Positions 15,296 through 23,604 of a stretch of DNA of 51,130 nt are shown here, piece by piece (positions within the stretch are counted from its first letter, which is position 1; each line of letters opens with the position of its first letter). The stretch comes from Actinomycetota bacterium (lineage in GTDB: Bacteria; Actinomycetota; Actinomycetes; Streptosporangiales; Streptosporangiaceae). The notes beneath the pieces are model-generated. The model ran no database searches. It was not told the DNA's origin and saw only the letters and a program-made list of their open reading frames with translations. Made by a program: the position numbers and the translations under genes. Where the stretch lies: NCBI GenBank assembly GCA_027314515.1, contig DAHVAR010000025.1:1-51130 (forward strand). Direction: 5' to 3'.

Positions 15296-17145
15296 CCGCA
15301 CGGCCCGCCGCGCGCGTACTCGCCGCGATCGCCGTCGCGCTGCTCGCGGCCGCGTTACTGCCGGTCACCCTCGTCGCAGCGGCAGGCCTAGCGGCTGCCT
15401 GGCGCGGTGGCTGGCAGCCTGGCCGGCTGTACCGGGCCGCGGCCTGGTGCCTGCCGATGGTCGTCGTCTGGCTGGCCGCTAGCGCAATCGGCCGGCAATC
15501 GCTCGGCCCGGACTCGCCGCTGCTCGCCTGGCTCGCCCTGAGGCATGGCCGCTACCTGACGGCCGGGGTGCTGATCGCGCCGCCAGCGGTGCCTGCCGGG
15601 CTGCTGGCCGGTGGCCTGGCCTGGTCTGCCCGGCAGGCATCGATGGCCGCACAGGCAGCAGGCCGGTCCCCGGCTGCGGCGGTCAGCTTCGATGACCGAC
15701 AGTGGCGGCACCAGGTCCGGGCCGCCCGGGCACTGATTGCCGCTCCCGGCTCCGTCCCGCTGCTGACCGCTCGCGGCGACTTCGCCGTGGGCGCCGTCAT
15801 CCGCGCCATCGGCCATCCGGCCCGCCGGTTAGCCCAGCTGCCGGCCAGCCGGCTCCGCTCGCATCAGATCGTGATCGGCAGCACCGGGAGCGGCAAGAGC
15901 ACGCTGCTGCTCCGGCTCTGGGCCGGTTACCTGGCCGCTGCCCGGCAGCGGCACGCGGCGGGGCTGGCCGGCCCGCCGCTGATCGTGGTGCTGGACTGCA
16001 AGGGCGGCGGTGACGCCCGGCGCATCGCCGACCGGGCGCGCCGCGTCCTGCGGGAAGCCGGCGCCCGGAACGTGGCGGTCTGGCCCGATGAAGCCTCCCT
16101 GTCGCTGTGGACACTGCCGCCCCGGCAGCTGATCAGCACACTGGTCGACCTGATCGAGCACGGCACTGGCGGGGCCGCCTACTACACCGACGTGATGGAA
16201 GCCATCGTCACGCTGGCGGTCGATGCGCCCGGTGGCCCGCCGGCCAGCACCGCGGACTTCCTGTCGAGGCTGGATGCCGGCTGGCTCAGCCGCGCCTACG
16301 GCGGCGGAGGATACGACGGCCAGCTAGCCATGGCCAGGTCCGCGGCGGGCCAGGTGCCGGATATCGGGTTGCGGTTCCGCACGCTGTTCCGCCGTCTCGG
16401 GCCCGGGCTCGACGGCCCTGGCAGCCTCGCTGATGCGGACGTCTGGTACTGCATCCTCGAGGGCACCGCCGAGGTCGCCGTCGCCGAAGCCCAGTCCCGC
16501 GCCCTGGCCGACCTGCTGGCGGGTTTCGTGACGCGGCCGGCTGACATGAGCCCGGCCGGCCAGCAGCCGCACCAGGTCCTGCTCGCGGTCGACGAGTTCA
16601 GCGCGGTGGCGCGGCGGCTGCCCATCTGGCAGTTGTACGAACGCGCTCGCTCGCTCGGGCTCTCGGTGCAAGTGTCCGCGCAGTCCTGGCACGGCCTGGC
16701 TGCCCGCCAGGACGACCGCTACCGGCTCGCCGCCACCGCTGACGGCGGCATCTGGCTGCTGGCTACCCCGCATCCGGACCCGGTGACCGCGCTCGCCGGC
16801 CAGCGCGCGTCCCTCGACACCAGCCGCCAGCTGGCCGGGCGACTGCACTGGACCAGGCACGGCAGCTCACGGCTGAGCGAGCGGCCGGTCGCTGACCCGA
16901 ACCGCATCCGCGCCCTTGAGCCCGGTCAGGCCGCCTACATCCACCACGGCGGAGTGACCTTCATCCAGGTCAAGCGACTGGTGGCCGGCCCCGCCGCGCT
17001 GCTGTCCGGGCCCGCCGTCCAGGCCGGCGGACGGCAGCGGGGCGACCGCCAGCCAGTGCCGGCCGGACCGGCCGTCCCGGTGCTGCCAGATGTATCCAGG
17101 CTGCTCGATGCGGCGTTCGGTCCGGCTGTCGGACCAGGCCGATGA
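15292..17145 (+). CDS. membrane-anchored HerA/VirD4 (TraG)-like ATPase
   Basis: A 617-residue protein. The N-terminal 115 residues hold several membrane segments (about 8-35, 50-66 and 90-112). Walker A is IGSTGSGKSTLLL (196-204 core) and Walker B is VLLAVDEFSAVARR (D434, E435); SAQSWHGLA (462-470) matches the conserved glutamine motif of conjugative coupling ATPases. Such proteins are hexameric pumps that drive DNA through a membrane channel. No relaxase, VirB4 or pilus gene is nearby. The start overlaps the previous stop and the end overlaps the next start by four bases, so the three products probably act together. The extreme C-terminus is a proline/glycine-rich tail. Confidence 0.82.
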   Translation: MTARPAARVLAAIAVALLAAALLPVTLVAAAGLAAAWRGGWQPGRLYRAAAWCLPMVVVWLAASAIGRQSLGPDSPLLAWLALRHGRYLTAGVLIAPPAVPAGLLAGGLAWSARQASMAAQAAGRSPAAAVSFDDRQWRHQVRAARALIAAPGSVPLLTARGDFAVGAVIRAIGHPARRLAQLPASRLRSHQIVIGSTGSGKSTLLLRLWAGYLAAARQRHAAGLAGPPLIVVLDCKGGGDARRIADRARRVLREAGARNVAVWPDEASLSLWTLPPRQLISTLVDLIEHGTGGAAYYTDVMEAIVTLAVDAPGGPPASTADFLSRLDAGWLSRAYGGGGYDGQLAMARSAAGQVPDIGLRFRTLFRRLGPGLDGPGSLADADVWYCILEGTAEVAVAEAQSRALADLLAGFVTRPADMSPAGQQPHQVLLAVDEFSAVARRLPIWQLYERARSLGLSVQVSAQSWHGLAARQDDRYRLAATADGGIWLLATPHPDPVTALAGQRASLDTSRQLAGRLHWTRHGSSRLSERPVADPNRIRALEPGQAAYIHHGGVTFIQVKRLVAGPAALLSGPAVQAGGRQRGDRQPVPAGPAVPVLPDVSRLLDAAFGPAVGPGR

Positions 17146-17699
17146 CGCCGTTCGACGCACTCGGCCTGCCGGCCAGCAGCCAGCTCACCAACGACGATGT
17201 CCGGTCAGCCTGGCGGCGGGTCGCGGCGGCCAGCCACCCGGACCGGGCCGACGGCGGCGATCCCGCCGCGTTCGCCCTGGCGGCAGCGGCCTACTCAGCA
17301 CTGCGGACTGCGGCCGGCCGCGGCGAGGCATTAGCCGATATCCGCGACCGTGACGGCTGCTGTGCGGCGGATTACCCCGTTCCCGCCCGGAAGGGCCTGT
17401 TGTCGGGCCGCGCCTATGTCGCCGTGCTGCGGATGCGGCACGGGCGGCCGTCCCGGCTCGCCTTGCGGCTGCTGGCAGTCGCGGCGGCTGGGGCCCTGGC
17501 GATCACCGGAGCGGGCTGGCAGCCGGCCAGCATGGCGGTCCTGACCGGCGCGCTGACCTGGCTCTTTTGCACCGGCAGGCGTGACCTGGCCGGGGATCGG
17601 CGTAACTGGGGCCATCGCCGGGGATGCCAGGGTGGTGCTGATCGCAATCGTGACGGCGCTCGGCGCGGCCCTGGTGTTCGGCATCTCATCGGTCGCTGA
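17142..17699 (+). CDS. membrane-associated J-domain protein
   Basis: A protein of about 185 residues. Residues 3-60 form a J domain: FDALGLP, then SAWRRVAAASHPDRADGG with the HPD motif at 32-34, and FALAAAAYSALR. J domains stimulate Hsp70 ATPase. Residues 105-150 contain two hydrophobic segments (LALRLLAVAAAGALAITGAG and the following PASMAVLTGALTWLFC), so the protein should sit in the membrane with its J domain in the cytoplasm. The last 35 residues are basic and overlap the start of the DMT transporter gene. ATGA overlap with the ATPase gene suggests it assists that ATPase. Confidence 0.72.
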   Translation: MTPFDALGLPASSQLTNDDVRSAWRRVAAASHPDRADGGDPAAFALAAAAYSALRTAAGRGEALADIRDRDGCCAADYPVPARKGLLSGRAYVAVLRMRHGRPSRLALRLLAVAAAGALAITGAGWQPASMAVLTGALTWLFCTGRRDLAGDRRNWGHRRGCQGGADRNRDGARRGPGVRHLIGR

Positions 17700-18531
17700 G
17701 CAGCGCAGCGCCAAGCGCGTCCAGACCCGGCGGGCGCTGTCCCCGCGCATCTTGCTGGACCTGGTGCGGCAGCCGCTGTGGGTGGCGGCGATCGGCGGCA
17801 CGCTGCTGGGCTTTACTCTCCAGGTCGTCGCGCTCGGGTTCGGCCCGCTTGCGCTGGTTCAGCCGATCTTGGTGTTCGACCTGATATTCGCGGTGCTCAT
17901 CAACGCCTACCTGCGCGGCCGGTGGGATCCGCAGATCCTGCTCGGTGTCGTCGCCTGCGCCGCCGGGATCGGCGGATTCCTGGCTGTTGCCCGGCCGTCC
18001 GGAGGTCGCACGGATGTGAGCTTCGACGTCATTCTGCCGCTGGCGGCCGGCCTGGCGGGCGGCGTGGCCGGCTGCCTCGCGGTAGCCAAGCGGAGCGAGA
18101 CGCTGCGGCCGCTAGCGCTGGCACTGGCAACCGGGATCAATTACGGCGTTGCTGCCTTCCTGGTGAAGATGGTGGTCGGGCGGGGCTTTCCGGCCCTGCT
18201 CACCGACTGGCCGATCTACGCCCTGGCGATAGTAGGCCCGGTTGGCTTCATCCTGAACCAGGACGCCTTCCAGCAGGGCACGCTGATCGCCCCGGTGCTC
18301 GCGATCATCACCGCTTGCGACCCGATCATCTCGATCGCCCTGGCCACCGTCTGGCTGGCCGAGAAGCTCAATGACAGCCCGATCGGAATCGCCGGCGAAG
18401 TCATCGCACTGGTGCTGATGGTGACCGGGATCGTGGTCATCGCGCACCGGGCCCCGCAAGTCGCGGGTTCGCGCCCAACGCCGGCCCCGCGCGAGTCCGC
18501 CGGCGGCCAGCGGGCAAGCTGGACAGGATAG
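17632..18531 (+). CDS. DMT superfamily transporter (EamA-like)
   Basis: An inner-membrane protein of roughly 299 residues with about nine or ten hydrophobic segments and the drug/metabolite transporter pattern: LWVAAIGGTLLGFTLQVVALG, LALVQPILVFDLIFAVLINA, and LAPVLAIITACDPIISIALA-type blocks in the second half (IAPVLAIITACDPIISIALA). Tandem GTG codons at 17632 and 17635 are plausible starts; GTG 17581 would extend the protein by 17 residues and overlap the J-domain gene further. The exported substrate is unknown. Confidence 0.78.
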   Translation: MVLIAIVTALGAALVFGISSVAEQRSAKRVQTRRALSPRILLDLVRQPLWVAAIGGTLLGFTLQVVALGFGPLALVQPILVFDLIFAVLINAYLRGRWDPQILLGVVACAAGIGGFLAVARPSGGRTDVSFDVILPLAAGLAGGVAGCLAVAKRSETLRPLALALATGINYGVAAFLVKMVVGRGFPALLTDWPIYALAIVGPVGFILNQDAFQQGTLIAPVLAIITACDPIISIALATVWLAEKLNDSPIGIAGEVIALVLMVTGIVVIAHRAPQVAGSRPTPAPRESAGGQRASWTG

Positions 18532-18579
18532 GGCTGATAGCGCGACCGGAACGACAGCGCGATCGGAAGGAGGCGCGGC

Positions 18580-19083
18580 ATGCCCGACGAGACCAGGCAC
18601 GAATCTGCCGATCTTGACGACTACGAGGTCCTGGACGCCTCCGACACGCTCGACGCGGAGCCGGGCGTCGATCCGCTGGACCGGGGGGTTGCCCCGCCGG
18701 GGCGGTGGACCGCCGGCATCCGTTATGGCACTACCGAGTCTGAGCAGGAGCGAGGCGAGTCACTCGATCAGCTGCTCGCCAAGGAGGAGCCGGATGTCGG
18801 CGACGGCCCGCAAGCCTCCGAACCCGGCAACGAGGAGCTAGCCAGGCTGGTCCGCCGGTCCAAGGGCGAGAATTTTGCCGACCAGGACCTCGACGGCCTG
18901 CTGCTCGACGACGGCGCCGATCCCAGGGCCGGCCGGCTGGTAGCGCGGGACGAGGGAGCCCATCCACCAGCCGAGCCCGACCTGGTCGCCCGCGACGCCG
19001 GTATCGACGGCGGCGCGGCGAGTGCCGAGGAAGCTGCAATGCACGTCGTTACCGACGACGACACCGACGTCCGCTCGGAGTAG
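18580..19083 (+). CDS. DUF5709 family protein
   Basis: A very acidic protein of 167 residues, rich in D, E and G and probably disordered. Family marks include YEVLDASDTLDA, DPLDRGVAPPGRW, GESLDQLLAKEEPD and a late DLVARDAGIDGGAASAEEAA-MH stretch. It begins at ATG 18580 behind GAAGGAGG. The family is restricted to actinobacteria and has no known function. A strong stem-loop follows. Confidence 0.85.
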   Translation: MPDETRHESADLDDYEVLDASDTLDAEPGVDPLDRGVAPPGRWTAGIRYGTTESEQERGESLDQLLAKEEPDVGDGPQASEPGNEELARLVRRSKGENFADQDLDGLLLDDGADPRAGRLVARDEGAHPPAEPDLVARDAGIDGGAASAEEAAMHVVTDDDTDVRSE

Positions 19084-19085
19084 CG

Positions 19086-19110
19086 CGGCAGGCGGCCTTA
19101 CGGCCTGCCG
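19086..19110. terminator. stem-loop after the DUF5709 gene
   Basis: CGGCAGGC (19086-19093) pairs with GCCTGCCG (19103-19110) around a 9-base loop, starting 3 bases past the stop. The convergent sulfurtransferase gene ends at 19185, so it probably serves the DUF5709 transcript. Confidence 0.65.
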
Positions 19111-19184
19111 GCACGGCGGCCAGCGCCGCGGTAGGCGGGCCATCATCGTTGGTGCCGGGGACGCCGCTGACCGGCCGCCCTGGC

Positions 19185-20120
19185 TCAGCCGGGCTGCGGG
19201 CCAGTGGCAACTGGCCGGTCCGGGTCGGCGACCCAGTCCGACCACGAGCCGACGTAGAGCGCCGCCGCGATGCCAGCCAGGTTCAGGGCCAGCAGTTCGT
19301 GCGCTGCGGTCACGCCTGAGCCGCAGTAGACGCCTACCTGCTGGGCGGCGGCTGGATCCGGGGCCCGGCAGGCTGCGGCTTCGACGCCCAGGTCGGCGAA
19401 CCTCGCCCGCAGGTCGGCGGGCGGGCGGAACCGCCCGTCCGCTGTGACGTTCTCCGCGGTGGGCGCGCTCACCGCACCGGGGATGTGCCCGGCGACGCGG
19501 TCAACGGGCTCGGCTTGCCCGCGGTAGCGCGCCGGGGCCCTGGCATCGAGCAGGATGCCGGAGCGTGCCAGGTTCGCCGCGCTGGCCGCGTCGAGCACCG
19601 GCAGCTGGCCGGGGTTCGCGGTGAAGTCACCCGGCGCCGGAGCGGCATCGTCCGTGCTCACCGGCAGGCCAGCGGCGGCCCAGGCGCGGAAGCCACCGTC
19701 CAGCACCCGCACCCGCTCGTGGCCGTGATACCGCAGCATCCACCAGGCCCTGGCGGCGATCGTCGAGTCCGCCTCGTCGCAGACCACCACGTCCCGGTCG
19801 CGGCGCACGCCTGCGGTCCGCATCGCGGCCTCGAAGTGCCCGGCCGGCGGCAGCGGATGCCGGCCGCCATCGCCCGGCGGCCCCGCGAGCTGCGTATCGA
19901 GGTCGACATAGGCAGCGCCGGGCAGGTGGCCGGCCCGGTAGCTGTCGAGTCCTGGCGGACCGCCGAGCCGCCAGCGGACGTCGATGACGGCGGGCGGTTC
20001 GTGGCCGGCGAGCGCCTCGGCGAGCTCCGCCGGGCTGATCAGCAGGCTGCTGGCGACGGCAGCCGGACCCGGTTCACCATCGTCAGCGGCGGAGCTGGCA
20101 GAGGCGGAGCTGGCAGACAT
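19185..20120 (-). CDS. sseA: thiosulfate/3-mercaptopyruvate sulfurtransferase (tandem rhodanese)
   Basis: A two-domain rhodanese of 311 residues that moves a sulfane sulfur from thiosulfate or 3-mercaptopyruvate to an acceptor such as cyanide or thioredoxin. The inactive N-terminal domain carries VIDVRW, GHLPGAAYVDLD and VVVCDEADSTIAARAWWMLR. The active C-terminal domain carries LLDARAP.RY, GHIPGAVSAPT and the catalytic loop VYCGSGVTA with C266; CGSG(V/T)TA is the form often seen in mercaptopyruvate-type enzymes. ATG 20120 is the only good start. Three DnaA-box-like words lie in the 120 bases upstream. Confidence 0.88.
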   Translation of the reverse strand: MSASSASASSAADDGEPGPAAVASSLLISPAELAEALAGHEPPAVIDVRWRLGGPPGLDSYRAGHLPGAAYVDLDTQLAGPPGDGGRHPLPPAGHFEAAMRTAGVRRDRDVVVCDEADSTIAARAWWMLRYHGHERVRVLDGGFRAWAAAGLPVSTDDAAPAPGDFTANPGQLPVLDAASAANLARSGILLDARAPARYRGQAEPVDRVAGHIPGAVSAPTAENVTADGRFRPPADLRARFADLGVEAAACRAPDPAAAQQVGVYCGSGVTAAHELLALNLAGIAAALYVGSWSDWVADPDRPVATGPQPG

Positions 20121-20160
20121 GAGTACGGATCACCGGGCCTTCCTGTGGGTTACTCGAACC

Positions 20161-20233
20161 TGTTGATAACTCCTGCAAATCTGTGCATAACTGGCCCAAG
20201 AGCGGTGCGATTCCCTCTCGCGCCTGTGGATAA
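20161..20233 (+). promoter_or_regulatory. cluster of DnaA-box-like sites
   Basis: TGTGGATAA at 20225-20233 is an exact complement of the classical DnaA box TTATCCACA. TGTGCATAA at 20182-20190 and TGTTGATAA at 20161-20169 each differ by one base, and TGTGGGTTA at 20144-20152 by two. All point the same way, within 90 bases, in the short gap between two minus-strand genes. dnaA and dnaN are not here, so this is not a standard oriC; it could be a DnaA titration or regulatory site affecting the sulfurtransferase gene. Confidence 0.5.
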
Positions 20234-20241
20234 ACCTGACA

Positions 20242-21399
20242 TCACGCTACGAGAGACAGCAGCGGCACCCGCTGGTCAGCCGCCGTGAGCGAACCGTGCA
20301 TCCCGACGAGCGCCGACTCCCGCGGCTCGGCCACCGTCGCGACCACGGCCGACAGGCCGCGAGCGGCGGCAACGACATCGCCGATGCGGTCCGCGAGGCG
20401 CGCGTCCACCGGCCCGAACCAGCCCGCCCCGATCGCCTCGGCACGGCTGGCGACCCACGCCCGGTCGCCAAGAGTCTCCTGCCACGCCGCGAGGACGTCA
20501 CCGGCGGCACCGGGCCTGGCGTACACGTGCCGGGCCCGCGGCTCGCCGCCAAGCAGCGCCACCCCGTGCCGCAGCGCTGGCATCGCATCGGCGTCGATCC
20601 GGCCGTCCTGCGGCACGTCCACCATGCCGTGATCGGCGATGATGTACAGCGCGGTGCCGACCGGAATCGCCGCGGCGAGCTGCTCGGCGAACAGGTCCAC
20701 GTGCCGGAGCTGATGCCGCCACGCAGCCGCCGTGCAGCCCAGCGCATGCCCGGTAGCATCCAGGTCACCGGTGTACACCATTGCCAGCGCTCGCGGCTGT
20801 TCTGCCAGCGCCATCGCGGTGCGGGCGACCAGTGCGCCCAGCGTCTCCGCCGGCCGGTAGTCGGCTCCCCGCATGGCCGCCACCGACAGGCCCGATTCGC
20901 GGAACGCCCCGCTGGCGATCCTGAAGGCGCCTATTCCGGCGGCCGCCGTTCGCTCGAAGATCGTCGCGTGCGGCTGCCATCGCCGGGGATCTACCGACTT
21001 GTCCCAGCGCAGGGCATTCAGCAGATGGCCAGTCGATGGCACCCGGACCTGGTAACCGAGCAGCCCGTGCTGGCCCGGCGGCCGGGCGGTGCCGAGCGAA
21101 CCGAGGCTGGTGACCGTCGTGGCCGGGAACCCGGCGGTGAGCCAGCAGCCGGTCTCGGCCAGCCGGGTCAGGAACGGCGCCCCGCCCTGGTGGGCGCGCA
21201 GCTGATCCCAGCCGAGCCCGTCGACGACCAGGAGGCAGGCACGGCCGGCCGCAGCCAGCCCGAGCGGGTTCGCGGCACCCGGCACGGCGAGGGATGCGAG
21301 CAGCGACTCGCTGAAGTCAGCCAGCGTGCTCCGCCCGTATCCGGGCAGCACCGGCGAGTCCGCCTGCTCCCCTGAGGTCACCGCCCCCGCCGTAGTCAC
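20242..21399 (-). CDS. alkaline phosphatase superfamily protein (nucleotide pyrophosphatase/phosphodiesterase-like)
   Basis: A protein of 385 residues. The first metal-binding strand is CLLVVDGLGWDQL, the nucleophile loop is GFPATTVTSLGSLGTA (Thr nucleophile in ATTVTS), then GQHGLLGYQV, MVYTGDLDATGHALG (metal aspartates and histidine) and YIIADHGMVDVP (D-H pair), with GMHGSLT near the end supplying the last histidine. This is the typical set for the type I phosphodiesterase/nucleotide pyrophosphatase family. The start overlaps the end of the upstream DUF5998 gene by 4 bases, so they form an operon. The physiological phosphate ester is unknown. Confidence 0.85.
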   Translation of the reverse strand: MTTAGAVTSGEQADSPVLPGYGRSTLADFSESLLASLAVPGAANPLGLAAAGRACLLVVDGLGWDQLRAHQGGAPFLTRLAETGCWLTAGFPATTVTSLGSLGTARPPGQHGLLGYQVRVPSTGHLLNALRWDKSVDPRRWQPHATIFERTAAAGIGAFRIASGAFRESGLSVAAMRGADYRPAETLGALVARTAMALAEQPRALAMVYTGDLDATGHALGCTAAAWRHQLRHVDLFAEQLAAAIPVGTALYIIADHGMVDVPQDGRIDADAMPALRHGVALLGGEPRARHVYARPGAAGDVLAAWQETLGDRAWVASRAEAIGAGWFGPVDARLADRIGDVVAAARGLSAVVATVAEPRESALVGMHGSLTAADQRVPLLSLVA

Positions 21400-21989
21400 G
21401 GACGGCTGGTCGCCTCTGTCAGCGCCTGGGCGAAGGAAACGACCTGCTGAACTGCCTCCGGCCCGTCGGCGGCCTCGCTGACCCGGACCGTCAGGTCGTC
21501 AGCGGTCATCGTGCCGGTGTAGCCATGATCGGCGTCACAGTTCTCGTCGCCGCAGTGCGCGGGCTCGATCTCGATGTGCGAGAGCACGTTCCAGCCGATG
21601 GTGAGCACAACCTCACTCGGCGCCGTGGCGCCCGGCACGTAGGACGCGGGATCAGGGATGACCCTGGTCAGCGCGACGGACGAGATGCGCGCGTGCCGGA
21701 CCGCCTCCGTGCTGGTCTCGGCCTGCGGCCGGGACTGCGGATTGGCCTCGTCCGCCGGGTACTCGTCGGTGTGCGAGTAGACCAGGCGCGTCGGCGTCAG
21801 CGCCATCACTGTCATGTGGCGGCGCACCTCCATGCCCGGATCGAAGTGAGCGTCGTGCACCACGACGAAGGACACCACAAGTTCACTGCCGACGGCCGAG
21901 GACACCGCGTCGTAGACCAGGCCGGGGTAATAGCCGCTTCGCTCGATCGCGGCCTGCAATCCGCCATAAGCCGCCTTCGTTTCGCTCAT
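21396..21989 (-). CDS. DUF5998 family protein
   Basis: A protein of 197 residues. Recognisable stretches are RSGYYPGLVYDAVSSAVG, SFVVVHDAHFDPGMEVRRH, TPTRLVYSHTDEYPADE and HCGDENCDADHGYTGTM. The family is actinobacterial and is typically encoded directly upstream of the phosphodiesterase-like gene, as here with an ATGA overlap. The CGDENC.ADHG segment has spaced Cys/His residues that could bind metal. I choose ATG 21989, where the family starts; an upstream GTG at 22025 is in frame. Function unknown. Confidence 0.8.
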   Translation of the reverse strand: MSETKAAYGGLQAAIERSGYYPGLVYDAVSSAVGSELVVSFVVVHDAHFDPGMEVRRHMTVMALTPTRLVYSHTDEYPADEANPQSRPQAETSTEAVRHARISSVALTRVIPDPASYVPGATAPSEVVLTIGWNVLSHIEIEPAHCGDENCDADHGYTGTMTADDLTVRVSEAADGPEAVQQVVSFAQALTEATSRP

Positions 21990-22378
21990 TCCCCCATCCT
22001 GCACCGTCTGGGACCGCTCCTTCACCAGGTGGGGCAGACTTCTCTGGCAGCGCTGCCCGGATCAGCCAGTTCGGGCAGGTAGCGCAGGTAGCGCAGCACG
22101 GCCATGTCCCCGGCCGCCCGTGCTCGCCGGCACCCGCGTCCCGGTCAGCGTGATCCCCAGTACCGCGAACGCCGAGCTGCCCGGCCGACAGCAGCTGATC
22201 GGCGCGGGCCGCAGGTCCGCGAGCGGGGCTGCGCAGCCGTGCAGAACTCGGCGTTCTGCGCGCGAAAGCCTGCCGGATGTACGCACGCCTTCGATGCCAG
22301 CAGATCAGCCGGCTGCTCTGGCAGATCAGCCGACTGCTCTGGCCAGCGGCGTCACGGGCGGACGCAGGGCGTTATCCG
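21990..22378. other. non-coding region with a tandem repeat
   Basis: About 390 bases between the DUF5998 start and the cold-shock gene end. A minus-strand frame at 22062-22286 shows no recognisable domain. The only clear structure is the tandem repeat at 22301-22342. Promoter elements for the DUF5998 operon should lie near its left end. Confidence 0.45.
22301..22342. repeat. two tandem copies of a 21-base unit
   Basis: The unit CAGATCAGCCGGCTGCTCTG plus G is repeated immediately with one change (G to A at unit position 12). Each copy contains the near-palindromes AGCCGGCT and AGCAG/CTGCT. The tract lies 37 bases downstream of the cold-shock stop codon. Confidence 0.75.
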
Positions 22379-22582
22379 TCAGAGTGGACGGACGTTCTCC
22401 GCCTGCGGTCCCTTCTGCCCCTGGGTCGTGTCGAACTCGACCTTCTGGTTCTCATTCAGTGACCTGTAGCCGGAGCTCGCGATCGCGGAGAAGTGGACGA
22501 ACACGTCCGCCGTCCCGTCATCGGGGGCGATGAAACCAAAGCCCTTGTCGGCGTTGAACCACTTCACCGTTCCTGTTGCCAT
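22379..22582 (-). CDS. cold-shock protein, CspA family
   Basis: A 67-residue OB-fold RNA chaperone. [20 protein letters not shown] holds RNP1, VFVHFSAI holds RNP2, and the protein ends [14 protein letters not shown]. The start is ATG 22582 behind GAGGGA. The frame is open far upstream but that is not coding. A perfect 14-base palindrome lies 75-88 bases upstream and could act in its control. Confidence 0.93.
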   Translation of the reverse strand: MATGTVKWFNADKGFGFIAPDDGTADVFVHFSAIASSGYRSLNENQKVEFDTTQGQKGPQAENVRPL

Positions 22583-22656
22583 CAGTTCAAATCCCTCATT
22601 CGCCATGCCCACGACGCGGCCCAGCCGCGCCGACCACGAGCCTACCGGTCCCGGTC

Positions 22657-22670
22657 CCGGTTCCGGAACC
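22657..22670. promoter_or_regulatory. perfect 14-base palindrome upstream of the cold-shock gene
   Basis: CGGTTCCGGAACCG is a complete palindrome flanked by further CCGGTC words. It lies 75-88 bases ahead of the cold-shock ATG, in the leader or promoter. It could be an operator or a structural element of the transcript. Confidence 0.45.
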
Positions 22671-22835
22671 GAACCCCTAGACCCGGTCATGGCCTTTTGC
22701 CGCACCAGCCCGGCACCTCCCGCGCCCGCGCCCGCGCCCTGCGCCGTCACCCCGAGCAGTCGCCGGCCCTGGCACAGCAGGGCAGTGAATGGAGGCGGCG
22801 CACGTAGCCCGCGAGTCAGCCGGACGAGCCGCGGT

Positions 22836-23561
22836 TCACCTGGCCGCAGACGCCTCCTGCTCACCCAGAGCCCGCTCAGTGAGCAGATAGCGGAGTAGAA
22901 CGACGTCGCCTATCGGGCGTGCTTCAGCAAGCGTCATGCGGTGGCCGGCGTGCCACGGGAAGGGTGCGGCGCCGACAAATCGCGGAGCACCAGGATCGCC
23001 GACGAAGAGCGGAGCGACCACAAGCTGCAACTCGTCTGCGAGGCCTGCGGCGAGGAACCGTGTGTGGCTATTCTGGCCGCCTTCCACCATCAGCCGCCGG
23101 ATGCCCCGGGCTGCCAGATCGGCCAGCACGGTGACCAGGTCGAGCGGACTGCCCGCGTCGACGACCGACGTCGATGGCGCCACGCACAGCTTGTCCTGGG
23201 CGGCCGCGACCGCTGAGCTGGCGCAATAGACGAGCTTGCAGACCTCGGCGCCCCCTGCGGTGAAGAAGCTGGCTTGAGGGTCGAGATCGCCCGACCCCGT
23301 GATCGTCACCTTGGTAGGGCTGACAGGCAAGCCGCGTTCCTGCCGGGCGGATCGGCGAGCCGGGGAGCGGACAAGGAGTCTCGGGTTGTCGCGGCGGATG
23401 GTGGTCGCGCCAACCAGAACCGCATCGGCCCAGGCCCGCAGACCATCAACCCGGTCAAAGTCAGCATCGTTGGAAAGCAAGAGCCGATTCGGGCTGGTGT
23501 CGTCGATGTACCCGTCGGCCGACATCGCGGCCGACAGCAGCACGTAGGGCCGCTCGGTCAT
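22836..23561 (-). CDS. RibD C-terminal/dihydrofolate-reductase-like oxidoreductase
   Basis: A protein of 241 residues of the RibD_C family, which reduces pteridine- or pyrimidine-type substrates with NADPH. Key blocks: [40 protein letters not shown] (NADPH and substrate contacts), [30 protein letters not shown] and [18 protein letters not shown] 23561 has GGAGGAGG upstream. It is a free-standing gene with no riboflavin genes beside it, so it may be a paralogue of the riboflavin enzyme. Confidence 0.85.
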   Translation of the reverse strand: MTERPYVLLSAAMSADGYIDDTSPNRLLLSNDADFDRVDGLRAWADAVLVGATTIRRDNPRLLVRSPARRSARQERGLPVSPTKVTITGSGDLDPQASFFTAGGAEVCKLVYCASSAVAAAQDKLCVAPSTSVVDAGSPLDLVTVLADLAARGIRRLMVEGGQNSHTRFLAAGLADELQLVVAPLFVGDPGAPRFVGAAPFPWHAGHRMTLAEARPIGDVVLLRYLLTERALGEQEASAAR

Positions 23562-23604
23562 TCGTGCCTCCTCCGTCATCGCCCTCGCTCATCGCCGTTG
23601 CCGT

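Noticed and set aside
18460-18490. T-loop-like GGTTCGCGCC suggesting a tRNA
   Set aside because: No acceptor stem or anticodon arm can be formed around it, and it is inside the DMT transporter coding sequence.
20144-20233. chromosomal origin of replication
   Set aside because: DnaA-like boxes are few, and dnaA, dnaN, gyrB and recF are not in the window; only a minor DnaA site is plausible.
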